In this document: in pieces, positions 7,719-15,352 of the stretch
Layout of the letters: every line of letters begins with the position of its first letter
Position numbering within the stretch: position 1 is the first letter of the stretch
Assembly: GCA_021805885.1 (NCBI GenBank)
Contig: JAJZDR010000040.1
Span: 1-28,347 of the forward strand
DNA: 28,347 nt
DNA from: a bacterium
GTDB lineage: Bacteria > Patescibacteria > Dojkabacteria > JAKAPS01 > JAJZLI01
Reading direction: 5' to 3'
Made by a program: the position numbers and the translations under genes
Notes under the pieces: generated by a model
Databases searched by the model: none
What the model was told of the DNA's origin: nothing
The model's input: only the letters and a program-made list of their open reading frames with translations

Positions 7719-9866
7719 ATGTCTAAAAAATTAATAATTGTTGAATCTCCAACAAAAGCAAAAACAATATCTAAATTCCTGTCAAAGGATTATTCTATAA
7801 TCGCAACTAAAGGGCATGTAGAAGATCTTCCAAAAAGTAAGTTTGGGATAGATGTGGATGATAACTTCAAGCCTGATTATGTTATTCTTAAAGATAAAGC
7901 AAATTTATTAAAGGAGATAAAAAAAGAAGCAAAGATTGCAGATACTATATATATAGCAACAGATCCTGATCGAGAAGGGGAAGCTATAGGATGGCATGTC
8001 CTGAACTCTTTGGCATTAAAGAATCCTAATTTAGTTAAAAGGATTGCATTCCATGAAATAACACAAGGTGCGTTAGAAGATGCTATTAATCACCCTACAG
8101 TACTGAATATGAGTCTTGTAGATGCTCAGCAGGCACGAAGAGTTCTTGATAGGATTGTAGGATATAAATTATCACCACTATTATGGTCAAAAATAAGGTA
8201 TGGACTTTCGGCAGGAAGAGTTCAGTCAGTAGCATTGAAAATTATTGTTGATAGAGAGGAAGAGAGAAACAACTTTATATCGCAGGAATACTGGAATGTA
8301 GTAGGAGTTTTTTTGATTAATGGTAAAGAATATATATTTGACCTTATAAAGATTAATAAGAATAATTTTGAAATCAAAAATAAGGAAGAATCAGATAAAA
8401 TCAGTAAAGATATTAAGTCTTCTGTTGCAGAAATTGATTCTATACAAAAGACAGAAACAAAAAAATATCCCATTCCTCCATATACAACATCTACTCTTCA
8501 ACAAGATGCCAATAGAAAATTAGGTTTTTCTTCGAAGAAAACTATGTCTGTAGCTCAAAAGTTATATGAAGGTGTGTCTTTAGGTGGTGATAATGTTGGG
8601 CTGATTACATATATGAGAACCGACTCCGTATCTATGGCTGAGGTAGCAGTAGACAGTATTAGAGGATATATTAATAAAAATTATGAGAAAACTTATCTTC
8701 CAGATAGAAAAAATATATATAAAACAAAAAGTAAGCTTGCCCAAGAAGCACATGAAGCTATAAGACCTGCCTATATAGATAAGACTCCAGAGTCAATACA
8801 AAAGTATGTAGATAAAGATTTTTACAGGTTATATAAGTTAATTTGGGAAAGAGCCTTGTCTAGCCAAATGACTCCTGCGTTGTATGAAAATAAGAAAGTA
8901 TTAATTACCATGCAAGGTAAGGAGAATAATTATACTTTTGCTTTAAATATTTCAAATAATATTTTTAAAGGATATCAGGTTTTTAACAAAAAAGAAGAAA
9001 ATAAAGATTCCAAAAACCCTAAATTTAATATAGATGATAAGAAAGATATAAAGAGTCTTGAAATGAAGAAAATTGATGCAGACCAGCATTTTACTGAACC
9101 TCTTCCAAGGTATAACGACGCTTCTTTAGTTAAAATATTAGAATCATGTGGGGTGGGGAGACCTTCTACATATTCATCTATTATATATACATTAATCTCC
9201 AGGGAATATGTTGAAAGGAAGGAAAAGTATTTCATACCAACAGATGTAGGCGTAGTTGTAAGCAATTTCTTGTCTAAATATTTTACAGATATAGTAGATA
9301 CTAACTTTACTGCCGATATAGAGAATAAACTTGATGATATAGCAACTGGAAAATCAGAATGGACTAAAGTAGTATCAAATTTCTATATCCCTTTTAACAA
9401 AAAAATAGAAAGTAGCCAAGATGGTATAGAAAAGAAGGATATTACAAACCTTGGAGAATCAACAGAAGTTTGTCCAGAATGTGGATCACCAATGTATATT
9501 AAATTAGGTAAATACGGTAAATTTTTAAGTTGTAGTAGATTTCCAGAATGCAAAGGTATGAGATCTATTGAAGCTGATAAAGAAGAAAAATTGGTTGGGG
9601 AAAATTGCCCTCAGTGTGGATCAGAATTAGTTATGAAGAAAGGTAGATTCGGGAATTTTATAGCATGTAGTAATTATCCTACTTGTAAATATACTAAATC
9701 TTTAAATGAGAATAAGAAAAAAGTGCTTGATATTAAATGCCTAGATTGTAAAACTGGAAATATAGTAGAACTTAAAAATAGAAGAGGTAAGACATTTTAT
9801 GGCTGCTCAAACTATCCTAAGTGTAAATTCATAGCGAATAAGCTTGAAGATATAGAGGGCAAGTAA
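7719..9866 (+). CDS. topA: DNA topoisomerase I (type IA)
   Basis: A 715-residue enzyme that relaxes negative supercoils. The Toprim domain starts at KLIIVESPTKAKTI and carries the acidic motif DPDREGEAIGWH. The catalytic tyrosine is Tyr298 in GLITYMRTDSVS. Three C4 zinc ribbons close the protein (CPECG...CSRFPEC, CPQCG...CSNYPTC, CLDC...CSNYPKC), as in many bacterial TopA proteins. It starts 3 nt after the PBP2 stop and is probably cotranscribed with the mre cluster, though the functions are unrelated. No clear terminator follows. Confidence 0.97.
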   Translation: MSKKLIIVESPTKAKTISKFLSKDYSIIATKGHVEDLPKSKFGIDVDDNFKPDYVILKDKANLLKEIKKEAKIADTIYIATDPDREGEAIGWHVLNSLALKNPNLVKRIAFHEITQGALEDAINHPTVLNMSLVDAQQARRVLDRIVGYKLSPLLWSKIRYGLSAGRVQSVALKIIVDREEERNNFISQEYWNVVGVFLINGKEYIFDLIKINKNNFEIKNKEESDKISKDIKSSVAEIDSIQKTETKKYPIPPYTTSTLQQDANRKLGFSSKKTMSVAQKLYEGVSLGGDNVGLITYMRTDSVSMAEVAVDSIRGYINKNYEKTYLPDRKNIYKTKSKLAQEAHEAIRPAYIDKTPESIQKYVDKDFYRLYKLIWERALSSQMTPALYENKKVLITMQGKENNYTFALNISNNIFKGYQVFNKKEENKDSKNPKFNIDDKKDIKSLEMKKIDADQHFTEPLPRYNDASLVKILESCGVGRPSTYSSIIYTLISREYVERKEKYFIPTDVGVVVSNFLSKYFTDIVDTNFTADIENKLDDIATGKSEWTKVVSNFYIPFNKKIESSQDGIEKKDITNLGESTEVCPECGSPMYIKLGKYGKFLSCSRFPECKGMRSIEADKEEKLVGENCPQCGSELVMKKGRFGNFIACSNYPTCKYTKSLNENKKKVLDIKCLDCKTGNIVELKNRRGKTFYGCSNYPKCKFIANKLEDIEGK

Positions 9867-9894
9867 AACCTATATTTTTAGTGGAGGTTGTTAT

Positions 9895-10150
9895 ATGAAA
9901 ATGAAGAAAAATAATATACCAAAATTTAAATCTATAAAAGAAGAAGCGAAATAATGGGATACTCATAGTTTATCAGATCAGATGATTTTGATCTTGATGT
10001 GGAGTTTGGGAAATCCTTTGATCAGACTCTAATTTTAAGGTTCAATCTGGTGTAAAAGATAGAATAGAAAAGATTGAGAAAAGTAATGGTTTTAATGCAT
10101 CAACTTTAGCTCGTGTGTGGATTATTGAAAAGATCAAAGAGTCCAAATAA
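9895..10150 (+). pseudogene. Broken CopG-family (RHH) antitoxin gene
   Basis: A GGAGG site (9883-9887) precedes ATG 9895, and the frame reads MKMKKNNIPKFKSIKEEAK, then TAA (9952-9954), then WDTHSLSD. This matches the start of CopG-type antitoxins (IPKFKSxEEExxFWDTHD). After SLSD the frame shifts to DDFDLDVEFGKSFDQTLILR, then shifts again to VQSGVKDRIEKIEKSNGF and STLARVWIIEKIKESK, the ribbon-helix-helix end, with a stop at 10148-10150. One nonsense and two frameshifts are thus needed to rebuild an antitoxin of about 85 residues. No toxin gene (BrnT- or RelE-like) is seen beside it. The reading is direct; family assignment is by recognition. Confidence 0.8.
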
Positions 10151-10190
10151 TTAATATTTATAGTCGCGAAATTGTTTAATGTATAAAAAA

Positions 10191-10218
10191 TTGACTATAT
10201 AATCATCTATGTTATAAT
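10191..10218 (+). promoter_or_regulatory. Promoter of rpsB-tsf
   Basis: -35 TTGACT (10191-10196), 16-nt spacer and a perfect -10 TATAAT (10213-10218) with a TGT extension. It is the strongest promoter in the window, fitting a ribosomal protein gene. The start near 10225 leaves a leader of about 84 nt before rpsB. Confidence 0.75.
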
Positions 10219-10255
10219 ATTCACTATTAAATTAAGCATACTCAAATTTAAATTC

Positions 10256-10293
10256 CTTCCCTTACTATAATAAGGGCAGATGTTGGGTAGAAG
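10256..10293 (+). promoter_or_regulatory. Hairpin in the rpsB leader
   Basis: CCCTTA (10259-10264) pairs with TAAGGG (10271-10276) over a 6-nt loop. A flanking CTT (10256-10258) can pair with AAG (10291-10293), and CTTCCC could alternatively pair with the GGG-rich stretch at 10285-10293. The structure ends just before the AAAGGAG site (10297-10303). S2 is known to repress its own operon in some bacteria, so this may be an autoregulatory site, but no known leader motif was recognised. Confidence 0.35.
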
Positions 10294-10308
10294 TATAAAG
10301 GAGTTATT

Positions 10309-10971
10309 ATGAAACAATTAACAATAAAAGAATTAATGTCCTCTGGAGTACATTTTGGTCATCAAGTAAAAAGATGGAACCCTAAAATGGCACCATATAT
10401 TTATACAGTCTCAAATGGTTCTCATATTATTGATCTTGATAAAACATTGATAATGCTTGATGAAGCTGTTGATTTTTTGAAGAAAAAGAAAGAGACTGGA
10501 AAAATTTTATTTGTTGGTACTAAAGAACAAATTCAAGACATAGTTGCTGAAAAAGCTCAAATATCTGGAGATTATTATATTAATAAGAGGTGGCCAGGAG
10601 GGTTACTTACTAATTTTAAAACTGTAAGTTTGAGTCTTAAAAAAATGGATGAGTATGAAAAGATTCTTGCAGAAGGAGATACAGATAGAACTAAATTGGA
10701 GTTGATGTTAATAGCAAAAGAGAAAGCAAAATTAGATTTGTTATATCAAGGTATAAGAGGTTTTAACGGTAAACCGGCAGCGCTATTTGTTATAGATGTA
10801 AAACATGAAATAGTTGCTATGAAAGAAGCTTTGAAATTAGGTATCCCTGTTGTTGCACTAGTTGATACTAATGCTGACCCTACTATAGTCGATTATCCTA
10901 TTCCTGGAAATGATGATGCTATAAAATCAGTAAATATGATCTTAGATTACGTTGTAGAGAATATAAAATAA
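10309..10971 (+). CDS. rpsB: Small-subunit ribosomal protein S2 (uS2)
   Basis: A 220-residue S2 of the 30S subunit. Recognised from KELMSSGVHFGHQVKRWNPKM at the N-terminus, the central KRWPGGLLTNFKT, and IPVVALVDTNADP with VDYPIPGNDDA near the C-terminus. The C-terminal tail is short compared with longer S2 proteins, ending soon after the conserved core. It has the best translation signal here (AAAGGAG, 5 nt before ATG) and a strong promoter. It is followed 5 nt later by tsf, the usual partner. Confidence 0.98.
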   Translation: MKQLTIKELMSSGVHFGHQVKRWNPKMAPYIYTVSNGSHIIDLDKTLIMLDEAVDFLKKKKETGKILFVGTKEQIQDIVAEKAQISGDYYINKRWPGGLLTNFKTVSLSLKKMDEYEKILAEGDTDRTKLELMLIAKEKAKLDLLYQGIRGFNGKPAALFVIDVKHEIVAMKEALKLGIPVVALVDTNADPTIVDYPIPGNDDAIKSVNMILDYVVENIK

Positions 10972-10976
10972 TAAAT

Positions 10977-11582
10977 ATGAAGATTGACTTAGAGAGTATA
11001 AAACAATTAAGAAATAATACTGGGGCTGGTATGGTTGATTGTAAGAAAGCCTTAGAAGAATCTGGTGGAGATATAGAGAAAGCTGTGGATTTACTTAGGA
11101 AGAAAGGTATTTTGAAAGCTGGATCTAAGAGTGATAGGACAACCCACGAAGGATTAATTGAGTCATATATACATCAGAATGGAAGGTTAGGTGCTTTGGT
11201 TGAGATTAATTGTGAGACAGATTTTGTTGCAAGAACTGAAGTTTTCAAAGATCTTGCACATACTATTGCAGTTCAAATAGCAAGTATGAATCCATTATAT
11301 ATATCCAGAGAAGATGTTCCTCAAAATGTAAAAGAAAAAGAGATTGAGATTATAAAGTTAGATAAAGACTTTAAATCAAAACCTGAAAATGTAAGGGATA
11401 CTATTATAGAAGGAAGATTAGCTAAGTATTATGTACAAGTTTGTTTACTTGATCAGCCTTGTTATAAAGATGATAAGGTAAAAATAGTTGATCTTATCAA
11501 TAATGCTATATCAAAAACAGGTGAAAATATTAAAGTTAAAAGATTCACTAGATTAGAGATAGGAGAGGCAGATGGATATTAA
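10977..11582 (+). CDS. tsf: Translation elongation factor Ts (short form)
   Basis: A 201-residue nucleotide-exchange factor for EF-Tu. The N-terminal UBA-like module holds TGAGMVDCKKALEESGGD, and the core contains the TDFVAR signature (INCETDFVARTEVF) that contacts EF-Tu. E. coli EF-Ts is about 280 residues; this one resembles the single-core short form known from Thermus and many reduced genomes. The gene overlaps the start of frr by 11 nt. Confidence 0.97.
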   Translation: MKIDLESIKQLRNNTGAGMVDCKKALEESGGDIEKAVDLLRKKGILKAGSKSDRTTHEGLIESYIHQNGRLGALVEINCETDFVARTEVFKDLAHTIAVQIASMNPLYISREDVPQNVKEKEIEIIKLDKDFKSKPENVRDTIIEGRLAKYYVQVCLLDQPCYKDDKVKIVDLINNAISKTGENIKVKRFTRLEIGEADGY

Positions 11583-12120
11583 TGAGATAAGATCAAAGAT
11601 GAATAAAAGCATTGACTTTTTGATCTCAGAGTTAAAAAAATTACGAACAAGTAAGGCTAGCGCATCTTTAGTTGAAGACATAAAGGTAAATGTATATGAA
11701 TCTCATATGCCTATTTCTCAACTTGCAACAATTATAATACCAGAGCCTAATGTAATTTTAATCCAACCATGGGATAAGAATAATATATCTGTTATTAAAG
11801 AATCTATTTTAAATGCTAATATTGGTATTACCCCAATAGAGAGTGATAATAGTGTACGATTAGTTTTACCTCCATTATCTGAAGAAAGGAGAAAGGACTT
11901 TGTTAAAATATTAAATAATAAAGTTGAATCATCAAAGGTTTCCTTAAGGAACATCAGGAAGGAATATATTGATGACTTAAAAAAAGATAAGGAAGAGAAT
12001 AATATAAGCGAAGATGAGTATAATAGGGATGTGGATCATGTAGATAGTTTAATAAAAGAGATGAATCTTGAGGTTGATAGAATATTTGAAGAAAAAAAGA
12101 AAGATTTACTAGAGATTTGA
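11572..12120 (+). CDS. frr: Ribosome recycling factor (RRF)
   Basis: A 182-residue RRF that splits post-termination ribosomes with EF-G. Recognised from the coiled, charged domain I and phrases such as LRTSKASASLVEDIKV, IIPEPNVILIQPWDK and PLSEERRKDFVKI. Length is normal. The ATG lies inside the last codons of tsf (11-nt overlap), suggesting coupled translation. In most bacteria pyrH sits between tsf and frr; here it does not. The gene ends in TGA, evidence that UGA is a stop. Confidence 0.97.
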   Translation: MDINEIRSKMNKSIDFLISELKKLRTSKASASLVEDIKVNVYESHMPISQLATIIIPEPNVILIQPWDKNNISVIKESILNANIGITPIESDNSVRLVLPPLSEERRKDFVKILNNKVESSKVSLRNIRKEYIDDLKKDKEENNISEDEYNRDVDHVDSLIKEMNLEVDRIFEEKKKDLLEI

Positions 12121-12124
12121 TTTT

Positions 12125-13279
12125 ATGGTTACAGGTATAATTACTTTTTTCATATTTATAATACTTTTAAGTGTCCTAGTCATTATACATGAATGGGGTC
12201 ATATGTTTATTGCCAGGAAAAGAGGTGTGGTAGTTAAGACGTTTGCAGTTGGTTTTGGTAAAAAAATATATTCTATAAAAAAGAATGGTATAGAATATAA
12301 AATAAACCTTCTACCTTTTGGAGGATATGTCAGTTTATTAGGGGATGATGATTTTAATAGCACGGAAGAAGGATCTTTACCACAAGCATCAGCATTGTCT
12401 AAATTTTTGATTACTATTGCTGGAGCATTTATGAATTTTCTACTTGCTCTAGTTTTTCTTTTCATATTTCTCGTTGTTGTCAATTTTAAGTTTTATTACT
12501 CTAATATTATTCCTAATTTTAATTTTGCCTTTGGAACCAATGTTAATAATGTAATATTTTCTGCAGTACCTAAAGATACTACATCTTCAGCGTTGAAAGA
12601 TAAATTAACTAATAATTATATATTACTTTCTATAGATGGTAAAAAAATAAATAATGCAATACAAGTTGAAAAAATAGTTAATCAAAATAAGGGAAAATCA
12701 TTGACATTTAAATATCAAGTTGTAAAATCCTTAAACTTGTTTGGTGTACAGTTAGGTGGTACTAAAGAAAAAACTTTTGTAGATAGAAAGGCATACCCTA
12801 AATTTTCAGGTCCTATAGGAATATCTCTTCTTCAAATATCTCATATAGAGTTTCCAACTACTATGTCTAAAATTTCCTCAATTGTAACATTTCCATATGA
12901 TTTGATGCAGCTAACTTTTACTGGATTAGGATATCTCATACACCAAGCAGTAATACATAATAATAGTTCAATAATAACAACACAAGTTGCAGGACCTGTG
13001 GGTATTTATATGTATACAAATATTTTGTTCCAAAGCGATGGGGTAGCAGGATTACTATTTATATTCGGGATTATTTCTCTTTCACTGTCAATCATGAATT
13101 TATTGCCAATACCTCCGCTTGATGGTTTTTATGTTTTATTAGCAATATTGGAAGGTATTTTTAAATTTAAACCAAATGCCAAATTTCTATATTATGTATC
13201 TATTATAGGTATAACATTTTTTATTATCCTTATGGTATTGGTTACATTAAATGATTTGGTTAATTTTAAAATCATTTAA
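12125..13279 (+). CDS. rseP: RseP-type site-2 zinc protease
   Basis: A 384-residue M50 membrane protease with HEWGH at residues 22-26 in the first membrane segment and the second metal site in NLLPIPPLDGF near the C-terminus. A periplasmic or extracellular PDZ-like region lies between (about 140-225), including ILLSIDGKKINNA. RseP proteins cut anti-sigma factors and leftover signal peptides; the local substrate is unknown. It starts 4 nt after frr. The usual uppS-cdsA-dxr genes between frr and rseP are absent, so the order is a compacted version of the common cluster. Confidence 0.94.
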   Translation: MVTGIITFFIFIILLSVLVIIHEWGHMFIARKRGVVVKTFAVGFGKKIYSIKKNGIEYKINLLPFGGYVSLLGDDDFNSTEEGSLPQASALSKFLITIAGAFMNFLLALVFLFIFLVVVNFKFYYSNIIPNFNFAFGTNVNNVIFSAVPKDTTSSALKDKLTNNYILLSIDGKKINNAIQVEKIVNQNKGKSLTFKYQVVKSLNLFGVQLGGTKEKTFVDRKAYPKFSGPIGISLLQISHIEFPTTMSKISSIVTFPYDLMQLTFTGLGYLIHQAVIHNNSSIITTQVAGPVGIYMYTNILFQSDGVAGLLFIFGIISLSLSIMNLLPIPPLDGFYVLLAILEGIFKFKPNAKFLYYVSIIGITFFIILMVLVTLNDLVNFKII

Positions 13280-13307
13280 AGACAGTAATTCTGTTATAAA
13301 ATAATTT

Positions 13308-13336
13308 TTGTCTGAGATTTTATTTTGTGGTATACT
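13308..13336 (+). promoter_or_regulatory. Promoter of hinT-rpsU
   Basis: -35 TTGTCT (13308-13313), 17-nt spacer, -10 TATACT (13331-13336) with TGG extension. The predicted start is near 13343, about 29 nt before the hinT ATG. It marks a new transcription unit after rseP. Confidence 0.65.
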
Positions 13337-13371
13337 CAACAGTGTGGTTGTTTTGGTACTGAATATTTATT

Positions 13372-13701
13372 ATGCAGGATGATTGTATTTTCTGTAAAAT
13401 TGTAAATAAAAAAGTTGATGCAGAAATACTATATGAAGACAAAGATTATATAGTGTTTTCAGATATTAATCCTTCAGCTGAAATTCATAAATTAATAGTT
13501 CCAAAAAAACATATAAAAAATTTAAAAGATGTACATGCAGATTTGTGGGGGGAATCTTCTTTTGTTATACAAAAAATTGTTAAGGATTTAATGTTAGATA
13601 ATTTTAAAATAGTAGTTAACAATGGTGACAAACTACAGATGGTTAAACATTTACATATACATCTTGTAAGTGGGAAAAACATAAATGATAAAGTAAATTA
13701 G
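13372..13701 (+). CDS. HIT-family nucleotide hydrolase (HinT-like)
   Basis: A 109-residue histidine-triad protein. The N-terminus has CIFCKIVNKK, the usual HIT opening, and the catalytic triad HLHIH is at residues 93-97 (VKHLHIHLVSG). HinT-type enzymes hydrolyse purine nucleoside phosphoramidates and aminoacyl-adenylates; the substrate here cannot be told. It starts the unit hinT-rpsU-yqeY-ybeY-pth-mfd and lacks a Shine-Dalgarno. The stop codon overlaps the ribosome-binding site of rpsU. Confidence 0.94.
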   Translation: MQDDCIFCKIVNKKVDAEILYEDKDYIVFSDINPSAEIHKLIVPKKHIKNLKDVHADLWGESSFVIQKIVKDLMLDNFKIVVNNGDKLQMVKHLHIHLVSGKNINDKVN

Positions 13702-13714
13702 GAGGTGAATTTTT

Positions 13715-13942
13715 ATGGCAATAATAGTAAGAGATAATGAGGTTTTTGAATCCGCATGGAAGAGATTTATGCGCGAAATTATAAGTAATGGGGTTATAGA
13801 AGAGGTCAAAGATAGGTCTTATTACAAAAAACCATCAGTTGAAAAATCTGCTTTGAGAAGAGAATTTAAAAAAAGAAAAACAAGACACCATAGAGCCATG
13901 AGAAAGGTTAGAAGTAAGTATGGGAAGGGTTTTTCTATGTAA
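13715..13942 (+). CDS. rpsU: Small-subunit ribosomal protein S21 (bS21)
   Basis: A 75-residue, basic S21 protein. It begins MAIIVRDNEVFESAWKRF and includes KKPSVEKSALRREFKKRKTR with a lysine/arginine-rich tail. S21 sits near the anti-Shine-Dalgarno end of 16S RNA and helps initiation. It has a strong site GGAGGTG (13701-13707) 7 nt before the ATG, one of few such sites in the window. rpsU next to yqeY is a common bacterial pair. Confidence 0.97.
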   Translation: MAIIVRDNEVFESAWKRFMREIISNGVIEEVKDRSYYKKPSVEKSALRREFKKRKTRHHRAMRKVRSKYGKGFSM

Positions 13943-13957
13943 ATATATTTAGGTACT

Positions 13958-14395
13958 ATGTATCAAAAATTGCAAGATGATATGAAAATTTATATGAAGA
14001 GCAGAGACAGTTTTAGACTGTCTGTTCTTCGTCTATTGCTCTCAGACATTAAAAATGAAATTATAGCAACACATGTAGATATGCCTTCTGATGACCTTGT
14101 ATTTAAAGTGATAACCAAAAATATAAAGCAGAGAGAAGAAAGTATTAATATATATAGAGATATTAATAATATAGATTTAGCAGATAGCGAAGAGAAAGAA
14201 CTTATTTTTCTCAGAGAATTTATGCCTCAACAATTATCAGATCAAGAGTTAGAAGATATAGTGAAGTTAGAAATTGGGAAGATTGATGATTTTAAAATGC
14301 AGGATATAGGTCGAGTTATTGGTAAGATTTCTAAAGATTATCCAAATAGGGTTGATGGAAAGAGAATAAGTGATTCTGTTAGAAAATTCTTATGA
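13958..14395 (+). CDS. YqeY/GatB-tail domain protein
   Basis: A 145-residue protein of the YqeY family, related to the C-terminal domain of GatB. It opens with YQKLQDDMKIYMKSRDSFRLSVLRLLLSD in two segments typical of the family, and later reads FMPQQLSDQELEDIV and the DIGRVIGKI stretch. The GatB tail binds tRNA in the amidotransferase; stand-alone YqeY proteins are of uncertain function. It follows rpsU by 15 nt and ends in TGA, overlapping ybeY by 4 nt (ATGA). Confidence 0.92.
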   Translation: MYQKLQDDMKIYMKSRDSFRLSVLRLLLSDIKNEIIATHVDMPSDDLVFKVITKNIKQREESINIYRDINNIDLADSEEKELIFLREFMPQQLSDQELEDIVKLEIGKIDDFKMQDIGRVIGKISKDYPNRVDGKRISDSVRKFL

Positions 14396-14802
14396 ATGAT
14401 AATGTAGACATAAACCATTTTAAAACATTATATAAATACATAACAGAAAATTTAAATTTGGAGAAAAAAGAATTCACTCTAGAATTCATTTCTATACCAA
14501 AGATAAAGAAGCTTAATAAAAAATACAGAGGAATAGATACTAAGACAGATGTTATATCATTGGAATATCACAATCCTGTATTTTTGGGAGAGATATATAT
14601 TTCCCCTGATGTAGTTTTAGAAAACTCAAAAATATATAAATGTGAATTTGGGGAGGAAATGGATAGGACTTTTATTCATGGTATACTTCATCTTGTTGGT
14701 TATAATCATAAGGGTAGTTTAAATAAAAAGGATTTAGATCCAAATGAAGAAATGTTTATAATACAAGAAAAGATACTAGCTGAATTTAGGAAATCTAAAT
14801 AG
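14392..14802 (+). CDS. ybeY: Endoribonuclease YbeY
   Basis: A 136-residue metal-dependent RNase in 16S rRNA maturation and ribosome quality control. The zinc-binding signature HGILHLVGYNH carries the three histidines at residues 96, 100 and 106. The family consensus is HGxLHLxGYDH, so D is replaced by N105; the metal ligands are kept. KYRGIDTKTDVISLEY also matches the family. It overlaps yqeY by 4 nt and is followed by pth after 1 nt, placing it among translation genes. Confidence 0.95.
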   Translation: MNDNVDINHFKTLYKYITENLNLEKKEFTLEFISIPKIKKLNKKYRGIDTKTDVISLEYHNPVFLGEIYISPDVVLENSKIYKCEFGEEMDRTFIHGILHLVGYNHKGSLNKKDLDPNEEMFIIQEKILAEFRKSK

Positions 14803-14803
14803 T

Positions 14804-15352
14804 ATGAAATATTTAATAGTAGGGTTGGGAAACCCAGGCAAGGAATATATAAATAATAGGCATAACGTTGGGTTTATGTTCTTAGACTATATGTTTAACT
14901 CTATTGATCTAAAATCTAATTGGGAATATTCAAAAAAATTTAATGGTGAATATATAAAGTATAAAAATAATATTTATCTAAAGCCTTTTACATTTATGAA
15001 TGAGTCAGGTAAAAGTATTGCTAGCACAATATCTTTTTATAACCTTGATCATTCTTCATTAATTACTATCTATGATGATCTAGATGTACAATTTGGTAAA
15101 TATAAAATTACAAGAAAAACTCCAAAAGGACATAATGGGATACTATCTATTATAGATGAAATTAAACAAGAAGGATTTTTAAATATAAGGGTAGGTATTG
15201 ACAATAGGAGTGAACACAATGAAATTATAGATGGTAATGCAGGAAAAGAATATGTGTTGTCAAATTTTTCTACAGAAGAATTAAATGTCTTGAAAAATAC
15301 AGTTTTTACTGAAATATTAAAAGAATTACAAATAATAATTGATGCTAGATAA
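14804..15352 (+). CDS. pth: Peptidyl-tRNA hydrolase
   Basis: A 182-residue enzyme that frees tRNA from drop-off peptides. Catalytic His20 stands in YINNRHNVGF, with Asn10 in VGLGNPGKEY; the FTFMNESGKS stretch, YDDLDVQFGK and GHNGILSI complete the active-site groove. Length is normal. The last 11 nt overlap the Mfd frame if Mfd starts at ATG 15342. Pth next to mfd is a common order in bacteria. Confidence 0.97.
   Translation: MKYLIVGLGNPGKEYINNRHNVGFMFLDYMFNSIDLKSNWEYSKKFNGEYIKYKNNIYLKPFTFMNESGKSIASTISFYNLDHSSLITIYDDLDVQFGKYKITRKTPKGHNGILSIIDEIKQEGFLNIRVGIDNRSEHNEIIDGNAGKEYVLSNFSTEELNVLKNTVFTEILKELQIIIDAR

Noticed and set aside
13281..13295. GACAG/CTGTT hairpin after rseP as a terminator
   Set aside because: Only four pairs plus a wobble, and no T-run directly after it.
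15339..15341. TTG start for mfd
   Set aside because: It adds only one residue and ATG follows immediately; ATG 15342 is simpler.
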